DNA from: Pseudomonas sp. 30_B
GTDB taxonomy: Bacteria > Pseudomonadota > Gammaproteobacteria > Pseudomonadales > Pseudomonadaceae
Length of the DNA: 64,000 nt
Assembly (NCBI RefSeq): GCF_017491605.1
Contig: NZ_JAFGYY010000013.1
Coordinates: 62,001-126,000, forward strand
Direction: 5' to 3'
Part shown: positions 20,413 through 28,127 of the stretch, in pieces
Layout: each line of letters begins with the position of its first letter
Numbering within the stretch: position 1 is the stretch's first letter
Made by a program: the position numbers and the translations under genes
Notes under the pieces: generated by a model
The model's database searches: none
What the model saw: only the letters and a program-made list of their open reading frames with translations
Told to the model about the DNA's origin: nothing

Positions 20413-21288
20413 ATGCTCAGTATTTTAATGTCGGTAAAAAATGAGGTGCGCTATATCGAGTCAGCTCTTCGCTCTATTGAGCCAGCATCATCCACAGATC
20501 TTGAGGTGGTAGTAGTGGACGACGGCTCCACTGACTCCACACCTGATCTGGTAGAAAGTCTAAAATTGCCATTTGTTAAGCTTGTGCGGACGCCTGGAAT
20601 AGGCAAGGCAGCAGCCTACAGCTTGGCGTATGCGCATGCCCAAGGCTCCTGCTTCGTCCTGTTTGCGGGCGATGACCTTCTTGTTCCTGAAGTGCTTGAA
20701 AAGCGGATAGCTCCGCTACGCACCCGCGAGACTGACATCCCCGCAGTGACCTTCTGTAAGTTAAGGTCTTTTTCCGAGCACGAAAAGTACGATGGAATGG
20801 TGCTACCGAAGAACATTGGGCTAGGCTTGGAGTCTGGCGGATGTATAGCTTTTAATCGAAAATTTGCTGAACAAGCATTCCCCATACCCTCTAACTTAGC
20901 AAATGAAGATAGCTGGCTCATGCTGCAAGTTCGATATTTAGGCGTAAAAGTAGATCACATACCTCTTGTCGGCCTCCTGTATCGAATCCATGAGAATAAT
21001 AGTTACAGGCGCGGAGTTTCATTTACACAGGTCAACGAGCAGATGTGGCTGCGACAAAGAGCCATTTTTTATTTTTACGAAAAGTATCGAGACCGATTGT
21101 CGGCTGAACAGCAGAGACAGATTCTGCTCGAATTTTCGCTTCAGCTATTAAGATATTTAGGAAAGCCTCTATTGCTGATGTCTTTAAGCGGACTTTCGCT
21201 TAACGCTCGGATAAAATCTCTCTTCAACTCTACGTCGACACTCTATTCAGTTCGAGAACGTTTTTATAAGTTCTTTTCTGGCAGATAA
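20413..21288 (+). CDS. Family 2 glycosyltransferase
   Basis: A 291-residue GT-A fold transferase that adds one sugar of the O-antigen repeat at the cytoplasmic face. The nucleotide-binding VVVVDDGSTDSTP is at about residues 32-44, and the metal-binding motif is probably GDD at 86-88. NEDSWLMLQVRYLGVK near 155-170 is the acceptor ED-like motif of the family. A GTG at 20410 could also start it; the ATG at 20413 is preferred. Gene content suggests the donor is one of UDP-GlcNAc3NAcA, an L-6-deoxy-HexNAc or dTDP-Fuc4NAc, but the sequence does not say which. Confidence 0.83.
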   Translation: MLSILMSVKNEVRYIESALRSIEPASSTDLEVVVVDDGSTDSTPDLVESLKLPFVKLVRTPGIGKAAAYSLAYAHAQGSCFVLFAGDDLLVPEVLEKRIAPLRTRETDIPAVTFCKLRSFSEHEKYDGMVLPKNIGLGLESGGCIAFNRKFAEQAFPIPSNLANEDSWLMLQVRYLGVKVDHIPLVGLLYRIHENNSYRRGVSFTQVNEQMWLRQRAIFYFYEKYRDRLSAEQQRQILLEFSLQLLRYLGKPLLLMSLSGLSLNARIKSLFNSTSTLYSVRERFYKFFSGR

Positions 21289-21291
21289 TTT

Positions 21292-22524
21292 GTGCGAATT
21301 CTTATCCTGTCCCAGTACTTCAACCCTGAAAGCTTCATCATTAATGATGTGGCGCGTACTCTTGTTGCTCAAGGGTGCGAAGTCAGCGTAGCTACAGGTA
21401 AACCAAACTACCCTGACGGCGAGGTTTTCCCCGGCTATAGAGCTGGCGGGGTCCAACGTGAGGTTTTTGCAGAGACGGTAGAGGTGACTCGGGTTCCACT
21501 ATGGCCGCGAGGTAAGGGAGGAGCTAGAAATCTGGTCTTGAATTACCTCTCGTTTGTCCTCTGCGGAATTTTCTTTTTCCCGTGGCTGCTGAGAAAGCGC
21601 AAGTTCGACGCCATTCTGGTTTTCGCGCCCTCGCCTATCACCCAGGTCATTCCGGCCATCCTTCTTAAATGGCTGAAAAAAGCTCACCTGGCCGTATGGG
21701 TTCAGGATCTGTGGCCGGAAAGCCTAGAGGCCACAGGATTCATCAGGCAGCGATACCTTCTCAGGGCTGCAGGCTATCTAGTCAGAGGGATTTATGCAGG
21801 ATGCGATACCCTGCTGGTTCAGTCCCGGGCATTCGTCGAGCCCGTGGCACGCTATGCGCGGCGTGAAAAAATCATCTATTTCCCAAACTCAATAGCGCCG
21901 CAGGCGCCACCCCAAACGGTGGAGAGAATTCCTCTCGAATTGGCTGAGGAGCTTGAGCAGCATTTCAGCGTTGTTTTCGCAGGCAATCTAGGAACGGCCC
22001 AAGCTGTCGAGACGCTGCTCGAAACAGCTATCCAACTGAAACACGACCCTGAAATCCGCTTGGTACTTGTCGGCAGCGGTAGTCGCCTCTCCTGGTTACA
22101 GGCACAAAAGCAGGCGCACGGGTTGGATAACCTTTTGTTGCCAGGGCGTTTCCCGATGGAGTCGATGCCGCAGATATTCGACCGCTCAGCATCCTTGCTG
22201 GTCTCGCTCAAGGATGAGGATATCTTCGCCCAGACGATACCGAGCAAGATTCAAGCTTATCTTGCAGCTGGGCGACCGATTATCGCTTCGTTGCGTGGCG
22301 AGGGGGCAAGGGTCGTCGCTGAGGCGGGTGCGGGGGAAGCCTGTAAGCCGGAAGATGCTACCGCGCTGGCAGCATTGATCCGCTCCATGAAAGGTCGACC
22401 TGCTGCCGAACTGCAGGCCATGGGGCTGGCAGGTAAGGCATATTTCAATGAACATTTCGAGATGAGCAGCCAGGTGGCACGCCTGGTGGAGATTCTTGAG
22501 ACTCAGAGCAAGGGACAAAAGTGA
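21292..22524 (+). CDS. Family 4 glycosyltransferase, WbuB/WbjE-like
   Basis: A 410-residue GT-B transferase. The N-terminal ILSQYFNPES is at about residues 4-13; VWVQDLWPESLEATG at about 135-149 is a signature I associate with WbuB-type L-FucNAc/QuiNAc transferases. The C-terminal nucleotide-binding half has VVFAGNLGTAQAVETLL and the ending E-x7-E region around LAAGRPIIASLRGEGARVV. The start is GTG, three bases after the preceding stop. It directly precedes the three genes for an L-configured N-acetyl-6-deoxyhexosamine, as wbuB lies with fnlABC in some E. coli clusters. That makes this sugar the likely donor. Confidence 0.83.
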   Translation: MRILILSQYFNPESFIINDVARTLVAQGCEVSVATGKPNYPDGEVFPGYRAGGVQREVFAETVEVTRVPLWPRGKGGARNLVLNYLSFVLCGIFFFPWLLRKRKFDAILVFAPSPITQVIPAILLKWLKKAHLAVWVQDLWPESLEATGFIRQRYLLRAAGYLVRGIYAGCDTLLVQSRAFVEPVARYARREKIIYFPNSIAPQAPPQTVERIPLELAEELEQHFSVVFAGNLGTAQAVETLLETAIQLKHDPEIRLVLVGSGSRLSWLQAQKQAHGLDNLLLPGRFPMESMPQIFDRSASLLVSLKDEDIFAQTIPSKIQAYLAAGRPIIASLRGEGARVVAEAGAGEACKPEDATALAALIRSMKGRPAAELQAMGLAGKAYFNEHFEMSSQVARLVEILETQSKGQK

Positions 22525-23381
22525 TGCGCATCTTGGTATTGGGCGTAACCGGCATGCTGGGCAGTGCCGTATATAGATCGTTTAGCCACGACTCGAAGTA
22601 CGAAGCCTGGGGCACAATGCGTAGTGCCGGAGCGCTGCAGCATTTCGCTGAGCAGAGCCGACCACGCCTGCTGACCGGAGTAGATGTGCTCGATCAGGAT
22701 ACACTGGTCAGTGTGCTGGAGCGCGTCCGCCCGGATGTCGTCATCAACTGTGTAGGCTTGATCAAACAGTTGGCCGACGCCAAAGACCCTTTGTCAGCCT
22801 TGCCGATTAACGCCATGCTGCCACATCGGTTGGCAAAACTCTGTGGTTTGGCGGGTGCCCGATTGATCCATGTGAGCACGGATTGTGTGTTCTCCGGCCA
22901 TAAGGGAATGTATGCCGAGCATGATCTGTCGGATGCGGAGGATCTTTACGGGAAGTCGAAGTTCATTGGTGAACTGCATGATATGCCGCATGCGATTACG
23001 CTGCGCACCTCCATCATCGGGCATGAGATCGGCAGTCATTTCTCCTTGGTGGACTGGTTCCTTTCCCAGAAGGCTCCGGTCAAAGGCTATGCCAAAGCCA
23101 TATTCTCCGGATTGCCCACTGTCGAACTGGCTCGAGTGATGAAAGAGTATGTAATCCCTAATCCCGAACTGCATGGTCTTTACCACGTATCGGTCGAGCC
23201 GATTGACAAGCTGTCGCTGCTTAGGCTGGTAGCCGAGGTCTACGGGCACCAGATCCAGATCACTCCAGACGAGCAGGTCCGTATCGACCGCTCGTTGGAC
23301 TCGTCCCGCTTCCGTCAGGCCACAGGTTACCTCCCCCCGACCTGGCCTGAACTGATCAAAATGATGCGTGACCAGCGTTAA
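22524..23381 (+). CDS. UDP-4-keto-L-sugar 4-reductase, WbvR-like (RmlD superfamily)
   Basis: A 285-residue SDR reductase of the RmlD type. LGVTGMLG at 6-13 is the NAD(P) loop; the active site is STDCVFSG at 118-125 with YGKSK at 142-146. It lies between a dehydratase/epimerase-type and a 2-epimerase-type gene. Two known pathways use such a trio: WbjB-WbjC-WbjD (UDP-L-FucNAc) and WbvB-WbvR-WbvD (UDP-L-QuiNAc). WbjC/CapF proteins are about 370 residues with a C-terminal cupin domain. This one has the reductase domain only, which favours the WbvR route via UDP-L-RhaNAc. The ATG at 22524 shares a base with the previous stop. Confidence 0.75.
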   Translation: MRILVLGVTGMLGSAVYRSFSHDSKYEAWGTMRSAGALQHFAEQSRPRLLTGVDVLDQDTLVSVLERVRPDVVINCVGLIKQLADAKDPLSALPINAMLPHRLAKLCGLAGARLIHVSTDCVFSGHKGMYAEHDLSDAEDLYGKSKFIGELHDMPHAITLRTSIIGHEIGSHFSLVDWFLSQKAPVKGYAKAIFSGLPTVELARVMKEYVIPNPELHGLYHVSVEPIDKLSLLRLVAEVYGHQIQITPDEQVRIDRSLDSSRFRQATGYLPPTWPELIKMMRDQR

Positions 23382-23411
23382 TTCTTATATTTCCAAGTGT
23401 GGTGGCTGCTT

Positions 23412-24422
23412 ATGTTCGATGACAAAGTCTTGATGATCACCGGTGGTACCGGCTCCTTCGGTAATACTGTGTTGAAGCGTTTTCTCGATACCAATGTCAA
23501 GGAAATCCGGGTATTCAGCCGGGACGAGAAGAAGCAGGAGGATATGCGGATTGCCTTGGCCAACGACAAGGTCAAGTTCTATATCGGCGATGTACGTAAT
23601 TACGATAGCGTCTCTCAGGCCATGGTCGGAGTTGACTATATCTTCCATGCGGCGGCTCTGAAGCAGGTGCCTTCCTGCGAGTTCTACCCCATGGAGGCCG
23701 TCCGTACCAATGTCATCGGTACGGAGAACGTGCTGAACGCGGCAATTGCCACGGGCGTCAAGCGTGTGGTGGTGCTCAGTACTGACAAAGCTGTTTATCC
23801 GATCAACGCAATGGGCATCTCCAAGGCTATGGCGGAGAAACTCATGGTTGCCAAGTCGCGGATGATTCCTGAGTCCGGGCCGGTTATCTGCGCAACTCGC
23901 TACGGTAACGTGATGGCTTCGCGTGGCTCGGTGATCCCACTGTTCATCAGCCAACTCAAGAGCGGCGAGCCGCTGACCGTCACGGATCCGAACATGACCC
24001 GCTTCTTGATGTCGCTGGAGGATTCCGTGGACCTCGTGCTGCATGCCTTCGAGCATGCAGAGCAGGGCGATATCTTTGTGCAGAAAGCTCCCGCCTCGAC
24101 GGTGGCGGATCTTGCCCAGGCGCTCAAGGAGCTGTTCTCCCGCGACAATCCGGTAAAGGTTATCGGTACTCGACACGGCGAGAAGCTATATGAATCGCTG
24201 ATCTCCCGCGAGGAGATGGCCAAGGCTGAAGACATGGACCGCTATTACCGAATCCCGGCGGATAACCGCGACCTCAACTATAAAAAGTTTTTCGTCGAGG
24301 GCGAGCAACATATTTCCGAGCTGGATGACTACACCTCGCACAATACCGAACGCCTTAGCATTCAAGGTATCAAGGATGTATTGCTGAAGCTGGATTACAT
24401 TCAGGAGCAACTCGATGCTTAA
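23412..24422 (+). CDS. UDP-GlcNAc 4,6-dehydratase/5-epimerase, WbjB/WbvB type
   Basis: A 336-residue short-type FlaA1-family SDR, which makes a UDP-4-keto-6-deoxy-HexNAc with L configuration from UDP-GlcNAc. GGTGSFG at 11-17 binds NADP; AAALKQVPSCEF near 79-90 is typical of the family. The usual Tyr-X3-Lys is replaced by Met134-X3-Lys138 after STDKAVYP, the altered triad known from this family. A frame open from 23397 has no good start; the ATG at 23412 is used. It overlaps the next gene by eight bases. Together with its neighbours it supplies UDP-L-QuiNAc or UDP-L-FucNAc. Confidence 0.86.
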   Translation: MFDDKVLMITGGTGSFGNTVLKRFLDTNVKEIRVFSRDEKKQEDMRIALANDKVKFYIGDVRNYDSVSQAMVGVDYIFHAAALKQVPSCEFYPMEAVRTNVIGTENVLNAAIATGVKRVVVLSTDKAVYPINAMGISKAMAEKLMVAKSRMIPESGPVICATRYGNVMASRGSVIPLFISQLKSGEPLTVTDPNMTRFLMSLEDSVDLVLHAFEHAEQGDIFVQKAPASTVADLAQALKELFSRDNPVKVIGTRHGEKLYESLISREEMAKAEDMDRYYRIPADNRDLNYKKFFVEGEQHISELDDYTSHNTERLSIQGIKDVLLKLDYIQEQLDA

Positions 24423-25542
24423 GGTGATGACGCTGGTCGGCACCCGTCCGGAGCTGATCAAGATGAGTCGTGTGATCGCGGAACTGGATAAGCAGGTTCA
24501 GCATGTGCTGGTGCATTCGGGGCAGAACTACGACTTTGAATTGAACCAGGTATTTTTCGATGATCTGGAGATTCGCAAGCCAGATCATTTCCTGGGAGCA
24601 GCTGGTGATACCGCAGCGAAGACCATCGCCGAAGTGATTGCCAAGGCAGATGAAGTATTCGAACTGGAAAAGCCCGATGCTCTCTTGCTGTATGGCGATA
24701 CGAACACCTGCCTGGCGGTTATCGCAGCCAAACGCCGCAAAATTCCCGTATTCCACATGGAGGCAGGGAATCGTTGCTTCGACCAACGCGTGCCGGAGGA
24801 GTTGAACCGCAAGGTCCTCGATCACCTGAGCGATATCAACATGGTGCTGACCGAACATGCGCGTCGGTACCTGATTGCAGAGGGAATTCGCCCGGAAACT
24901 ATCATCAAGACCGGCTCGCATATGGAGGAGGTACTGGATTACTACATGCCGAGTATCCAGGCTTCGGATGTGCTGCAGCGCGAAGGACTGGAGGAAGGCA
25001 AGTTCTTCATCATCAGTACCCATCGGGAAGAGAATGTTGATACACCAGGGAATCTCCGCGATCTACTGGAAACCCTGCGAGCACTGGCCGAAACGTACCA
25101 ATACCCAATCATCGTCTCCACGCATCCTCGTACCCGCAAGCGTTTAGAGGCGCTGGGCGAGTCGCTGGATCATCCACTGATCCGCTTCGTCAAGCCGTTC
25201 GGTCTGCTGGACTATATCAAGCTGCAGATGTCGGCGTTCTGCGTACTGTCCGACAGCGGCACCATAACCGAAGAAGCTTCGCTGCTTAATCTGCCAGCCA
25301 TTACCATTCGCAATGCCCACGAACGGCCTGAGGGCATGGACGAAGGTACGTTGATCATGAGCGGCTTGAAAACGGATCGCGTACTGGATGCGGTCCGTGT
25401 GGTAACCAGCCAGCACGACCGGGCTCGTCGAGTAATGCCTGTGGTGAAGGATTATCAGGCTGGCCCTGTATCGAAACAGGTAGTCCGGGTAGTGCTTAGC
25501 TATACCGACTACATCAACCGTACGGTCTGGTCGAAGGCCTGA
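24415..25542 (+). CDS. UDP-HexNAc 2-epimerase, WbjD/WbvD type
   Basis: A 375-residue non-hydrolysing UDP-HexNAc 2-epimerase of the WecB superfamily (GT-B fold). Characteristic stretches are TRPELIKM at about residues 9-16, HMEAGNRCFDQRVPEE near 117-132, THREENVD near 202-209 and SDSGTITEEA near 281-290. It completes the dehydratase, reductase, epimerase trio, setting C2 of the L-sugar. WecB itself, making UDP-ManNAc, is a less likely alternative given the two genes before it. The AGNRCFD form rather than AGLRS fits the WbjD/FnlC branch, from memory. Confidence 0.86.
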   Translation: MLKVMTLVGTRPELIKMSRVIAELDKQVQHVLVHSGQNYDFELNQVFFDDLEIRKPDHFLGAAGDTAAKTIAEVIAKADEVFELEKPDALLLYGDTNTCLAVIAAKRRKIPVFHMEAGNRCFDQRVPEELNRKVLDHLSDINMVLTEHARRYLIAEGIRPETIIKTGSHMEEVLDYYMPSIQASDVLQREGLEEGKFFIISTHREENVDTPGNLRDLLETLRALAETYQYPIIVSTHPRTRKRLEALGESLDHPLIRFVKPFGLLDYIKLQMSAFCVLSDSGTITEEASLLNLPAITIRNAHERPEGMDEGTLIMSGLKTDRVLDAVRVVTSQHDRARRVMPVVKDYQAGPVSKQVVRVVLSYTDYINRTVWSKA

Positions 25543-25560
25543 GTACTGCAGGGGTAATGC

Positions 25561-26517
25561 ATGCGAGTTTTGCTGACTGGCGCGACCGGTTTTGTTGGTG
25601 CGGGACTAACCAAGCGGATATCTGAGCTGACAAACCTGCAGTTGTTCGCAGCTGTGCGTCAGCAAGCGCGTAGTTTTCCAAGTGGTGTCACTGCTGTACC
25701 GGTTGCGGATCTGGCATCCGATACGGATTGGGGCGAAGCACTGGAGGGCGTCGAAGTCGTTATCCATAGTGCAGCCCGCGTCCACATCATGAATGACGAA
25801 GCCACAGATCCGCTCGCTGAATACCGCAGGGTCAACGTGTCAGGTACCTTGAACTTGGCTCGACAGGCAGTCGATGCAGGTGTGAAGCGATTTGTCTTCA
25901 TCAGTTCGATCAAGGTCAACGGTGAAGGGACCCCGCTCGGCCGTTCCTTCAAGGCAGACGATGCTCCAGCCCCTGCGGACCCCTACGGAGCTTCCAAGCT
26001 GGAGGCTGAACGAGGATTGCTGGCCCTTGCACATGAAACGGGGCTGGAGGTGGTGATCATCCGCCCCGTGCTGGTGTATGGACCCGGCGTCAAAGCCAAC
26101 TTTCTCAGCATGATGAGTTGGTTGCAGCGACGGCTCCCTTTGCCTCTGGGCGCTATCCACAACAAGCGCAGTATGGTCGCTCTGGACAACCTCGTAGACC
26201 TGATCATTACCTGTATCGACCACCCCCAGGCGGCTAACGAGGTGTTTCTCGTCAGCGATGGTGAAGACCTGTCTACTACCGAATTGTTGCGGCGTACTGG
26301 CCGAGCACTCGGGAGACCGGCAATGTTGTTGCCAGTACCCGAATCCTTGCTGAAATTCGCGGCCCGCTTGTTGGGTAAGCCAGGGATCGCTCAACGCTTG
26401 TGTGGTTCGTTGCAGGTCGATATTTCCAAGACCCGGACGCTATTGGGTTGGACTCCCCCCGTCACAGTTGATGATGCACTGATCAAGACGGCTCGTTATT
26501 TCCAGGATCGGCGTTAA
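25561..26517 (+). CDS. wbpV: UDP-4-keto-6-deoxy-GlcNAc reductase, WbpV-like
   Basis: A 318-residue NAD(P)-dependent SDR. GATGFVG is at 7-13, HSAARVHIM at about 69-77, and the active-site YGASK at 142-146. In P. aeruginosa O6, WbpV with WbpM makes UDP-D-QuiNAc, and wbpV-wbpL-wbpM stand in this order at the cluster end, as here. WbpK/WbjF-like relatives make UDP-D-FucNAc, so the C4 configuration is open. The product would be the first sugar loaded by WbpL. The ATG starts 18 bases after the previous stop, and the gene ends directly at the wbpL start. Confidence 0.83.
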   Translation: MRVLLTGATGFVGAGLTKRISELTNLQLFAAVRQQARSFPSGVTAVPVADLASDTDWGEALEGVEVVIHSAARVHIMNDEATDPLAEYRRVNVSGTLNLARQAVDAGVKRFVFISSIKVNGEGTPLGRSFKADDAPAPADPYGASKLEAERGLLALAHETGLEVVIIRPVLVYGPGVKANFLSMMSWLQRRLPLPLGAIHNKRSMVALDNLVDLIITCIDHPQAANEVFLVSDGEDLSTTELLRRTGRALGRPAMLLPVPESLLKFAARLLGKPGIAQRLCGSLQVDISKTRTLLGWTPPVTVDDALIKTARYFQDRR

Positions 26518-27534
26518 ATGTCTCTTTGGTTTCTTCTGCCAGCCGCAGCTGGCTTTGCGCTATTTCTGACGGGAGTGCTGCGTCGCTATGCATTGGCCCG
26601 CAGCATTATCGATGTTCCCAATGCACGCAGCTCACATACGATTCCTACCCCTCGGGGCGGAGGGGTTTCGATTGTCGTGAGCTTTCTGCTGGCTTTGCCG
26701 TTGGCTGCTGTTTTCGGTTCGGCAGGCTGGCCCGTCGTCCTGGCGCTTCTGGGGGCGGGAGCAGGTATCGCTCTGCTGGGATTCCTCGATGATCACGGTC
26801 ATATAGCCGCCCGCTGGCGGTTGCTTGGACATTTCTCCGGAACAGCCTGGGCGTTGTTCTGGCTGGGCGGCTTGCCGTCTTTGTCCGTGCTAGGCGTCGA
26901 ACTTGATCTTGGTTGGGCGGGTTATCTGTTAGCCGCCCTCTATCTGGTCTGGCTATTGAATCTCTACAACTTCATGGACGGCATCGATGGTATCGCCAGC
27001 ATTGAGGCCATCTGCGTTTGCGTCGGGGGGGCCTTGCTCTATGCCTTATCAGGGCATGTGCATGATGCAGCGCTACCGTTGTTATTGGCGGCGGCTGTGG
27101 CAGGCTTTCTGTTCTGGAACTTCCCTCCGGCCCGAATTTTCATGGGGGATGCCGGTAGCGGTTTTTTGGGGATCGTCCTAGGCATACTATCGTTACAGGC
27201 TGCCTGGGTTGAATCTCAGCTGTTCTGGAGCTGGCTGATTCTGCTTGGCGTTTTCATTGTCGATGCAACCTTTACTTTGCTGCGCCGCTTGCTGCGGGGT
27301 GACAAGGTGTACGAGGCGCATCGCAGTCATGCCTACCAATACGCTTCACGCCAATTCGGTCGACATCTCCCGGTCACCCTTGCCGTCGGACTGATCAATC
27401 TGCTGTGGCTGCTGCCAATCGCGCTTTGGGTCTGTTCGGGGGAGCTGGACGGAGTGCTGGGGATCTTGCTCGCGTATACACCTCTCCTGCTTTTGGCGGT
27501 CAAGTTTCGAGCGGGTGAGTTGGAGCGAGCATGA
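26518..27534 (+). CDS. wbpL: Initiating glycosyl-1-phosphate transferase WbpL
   Basis: A 338-residue polytopic membrane enzyme of the WecA/MraY superfamily that transfers a HexNAc-1-phosphate (D-QuiNAc or D-FucNAc in known WbpL cases) to undecaprenyl phosphate and so starts the O-antigen unit. About ten membrane segments are visible. Conserved catalytic pieces are DVPNARSSH at 32-40 with PRGGG after it, FLDDH at 89-93, NFMDGIDG at 151-158 and the GDAGSGFLG loop near 210. In P. aeruginosa WbpL also starts the common polysaccharide. ATG follows the wbpV stop immediately and its end overlaps the next gene (ATGA). Confidence 0.92.
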   Translation: MSLWFLLPAAAGFALFLTGVLRRYALARSIIDVPNARSSHTIPTPRGGGVSIVVSFLLALPLAAVFGSAGWPVVLALLGAGAGIALLGFLDDHGHIAARWRLLGHFSGTAWALFWLGGLPSLSVLGVELDLGWAGYLLAALYLVWLLNLYNFMDGIDGIASIEAICVCVGGALLYALSGHVHDAALPLLLAAAVAGFLFWNFPPARIFMGDAGSGFLGIVLGILSLQAAWVESQLFWSWLILLGVFIVDATFTLLRRLLRGDKVYEAHRSHAYQYASRQFGRHLPVTLAVGLINLLWLLPIALWVCSGELDGVLGILLAYTPLLLLAVKFRAGELERA

Positions 27535-28118
27535 GTTCAGAGCGTACTTTGCTGATATTGGGGGCCGGAGGGCACGGCAAGGCAGTTGCCGAGGCTGCTT
27601 TGCTTTCTGGCGAATGGCAACGGGTGCTATTCGTGGATGACCGCTGGCCACAGTTGACAGAGTCATTCGGTATTTCAGTGGTCGGTAATCTGGGCTGCCT
27701 GGAGCGCTTGTCAGACCAGGTTGATGCCGGTATCGCGGCTGTTGGCAACAACGAACTGCGTGAGGTCTGGCAGACGGCTTTAGTTGCGGCCCGGATCCCG
27801 CTGGCCTGTGTGGTGCATCCGAGAGCGTGGGTGAGTCCGTCTGCGGATGTCGGACCTGGAACCGCAGTTATGGCAATGGCCGTCGTTGGTACTGACGCGC
27901 GGCTCGGGCGAGGAGTGATTGTGAACGCCGGGGCTATAGTTGATCACGATGCGCAGGTGGGAGATTTTGGCCATTTGGGTGTCGGTGTCAGCCTGGCCGG
28001 TGGTGTGCATGTGGCATCCGCAGCCTGGCTGCAGGCGGGATGCAGTGCGGGTTATGGCGTTGTGGTTGAGAGTACAGCCGTGCTGGCGCCTGGCACGGTG
28101 CTGAAAGCAAAGGACTGA
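27531..28118 (+). CDS. NeuD/PglD-family acyltransferase
   Basis: A 195-residue two-part protein: an N-terminal Rossmann-like domain with ILGAGGHGKAVAEAA at about residues 9-23, and a C-terminal left-handed beta-helix from about 95 on. The catalytic His of the family is probably in IVDHDAQVGDF near residues 136-146. Such enzymes acetylate amino or hydroxyl groups of UDP-sugars (PglD, NeuD). No PglE-like 4-aminotransferase specific for a UDP-sugar is evident in the cluster, so a PglD-type role is not supported; O-acetylation of a repeat sugar, or acetylation of an intermediate made elsewhere, remain possible. It overlaps wbpL by four bases and precedes wbpM by nine. Confidence 0.78.
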   Translation: MSSERTLLILGAGGHGKAVAEAALLSGEWQRVLFVDDRWPQLTESFGISVVGNLGCLERLSDQVDAGIAAVGNNELREVWQTALVAARIPLACVVHPRAWVSPSADVGPGTAVMAMAVVGTDARLGRGVIVNAGAIVDHDAQVGDFGHLGVGVSLAGGVHVASAAWLQAGCSAGYGVVVESTAVLAPGTVLKAKD

Positions 28119-28127
28119 GGAATAGAC

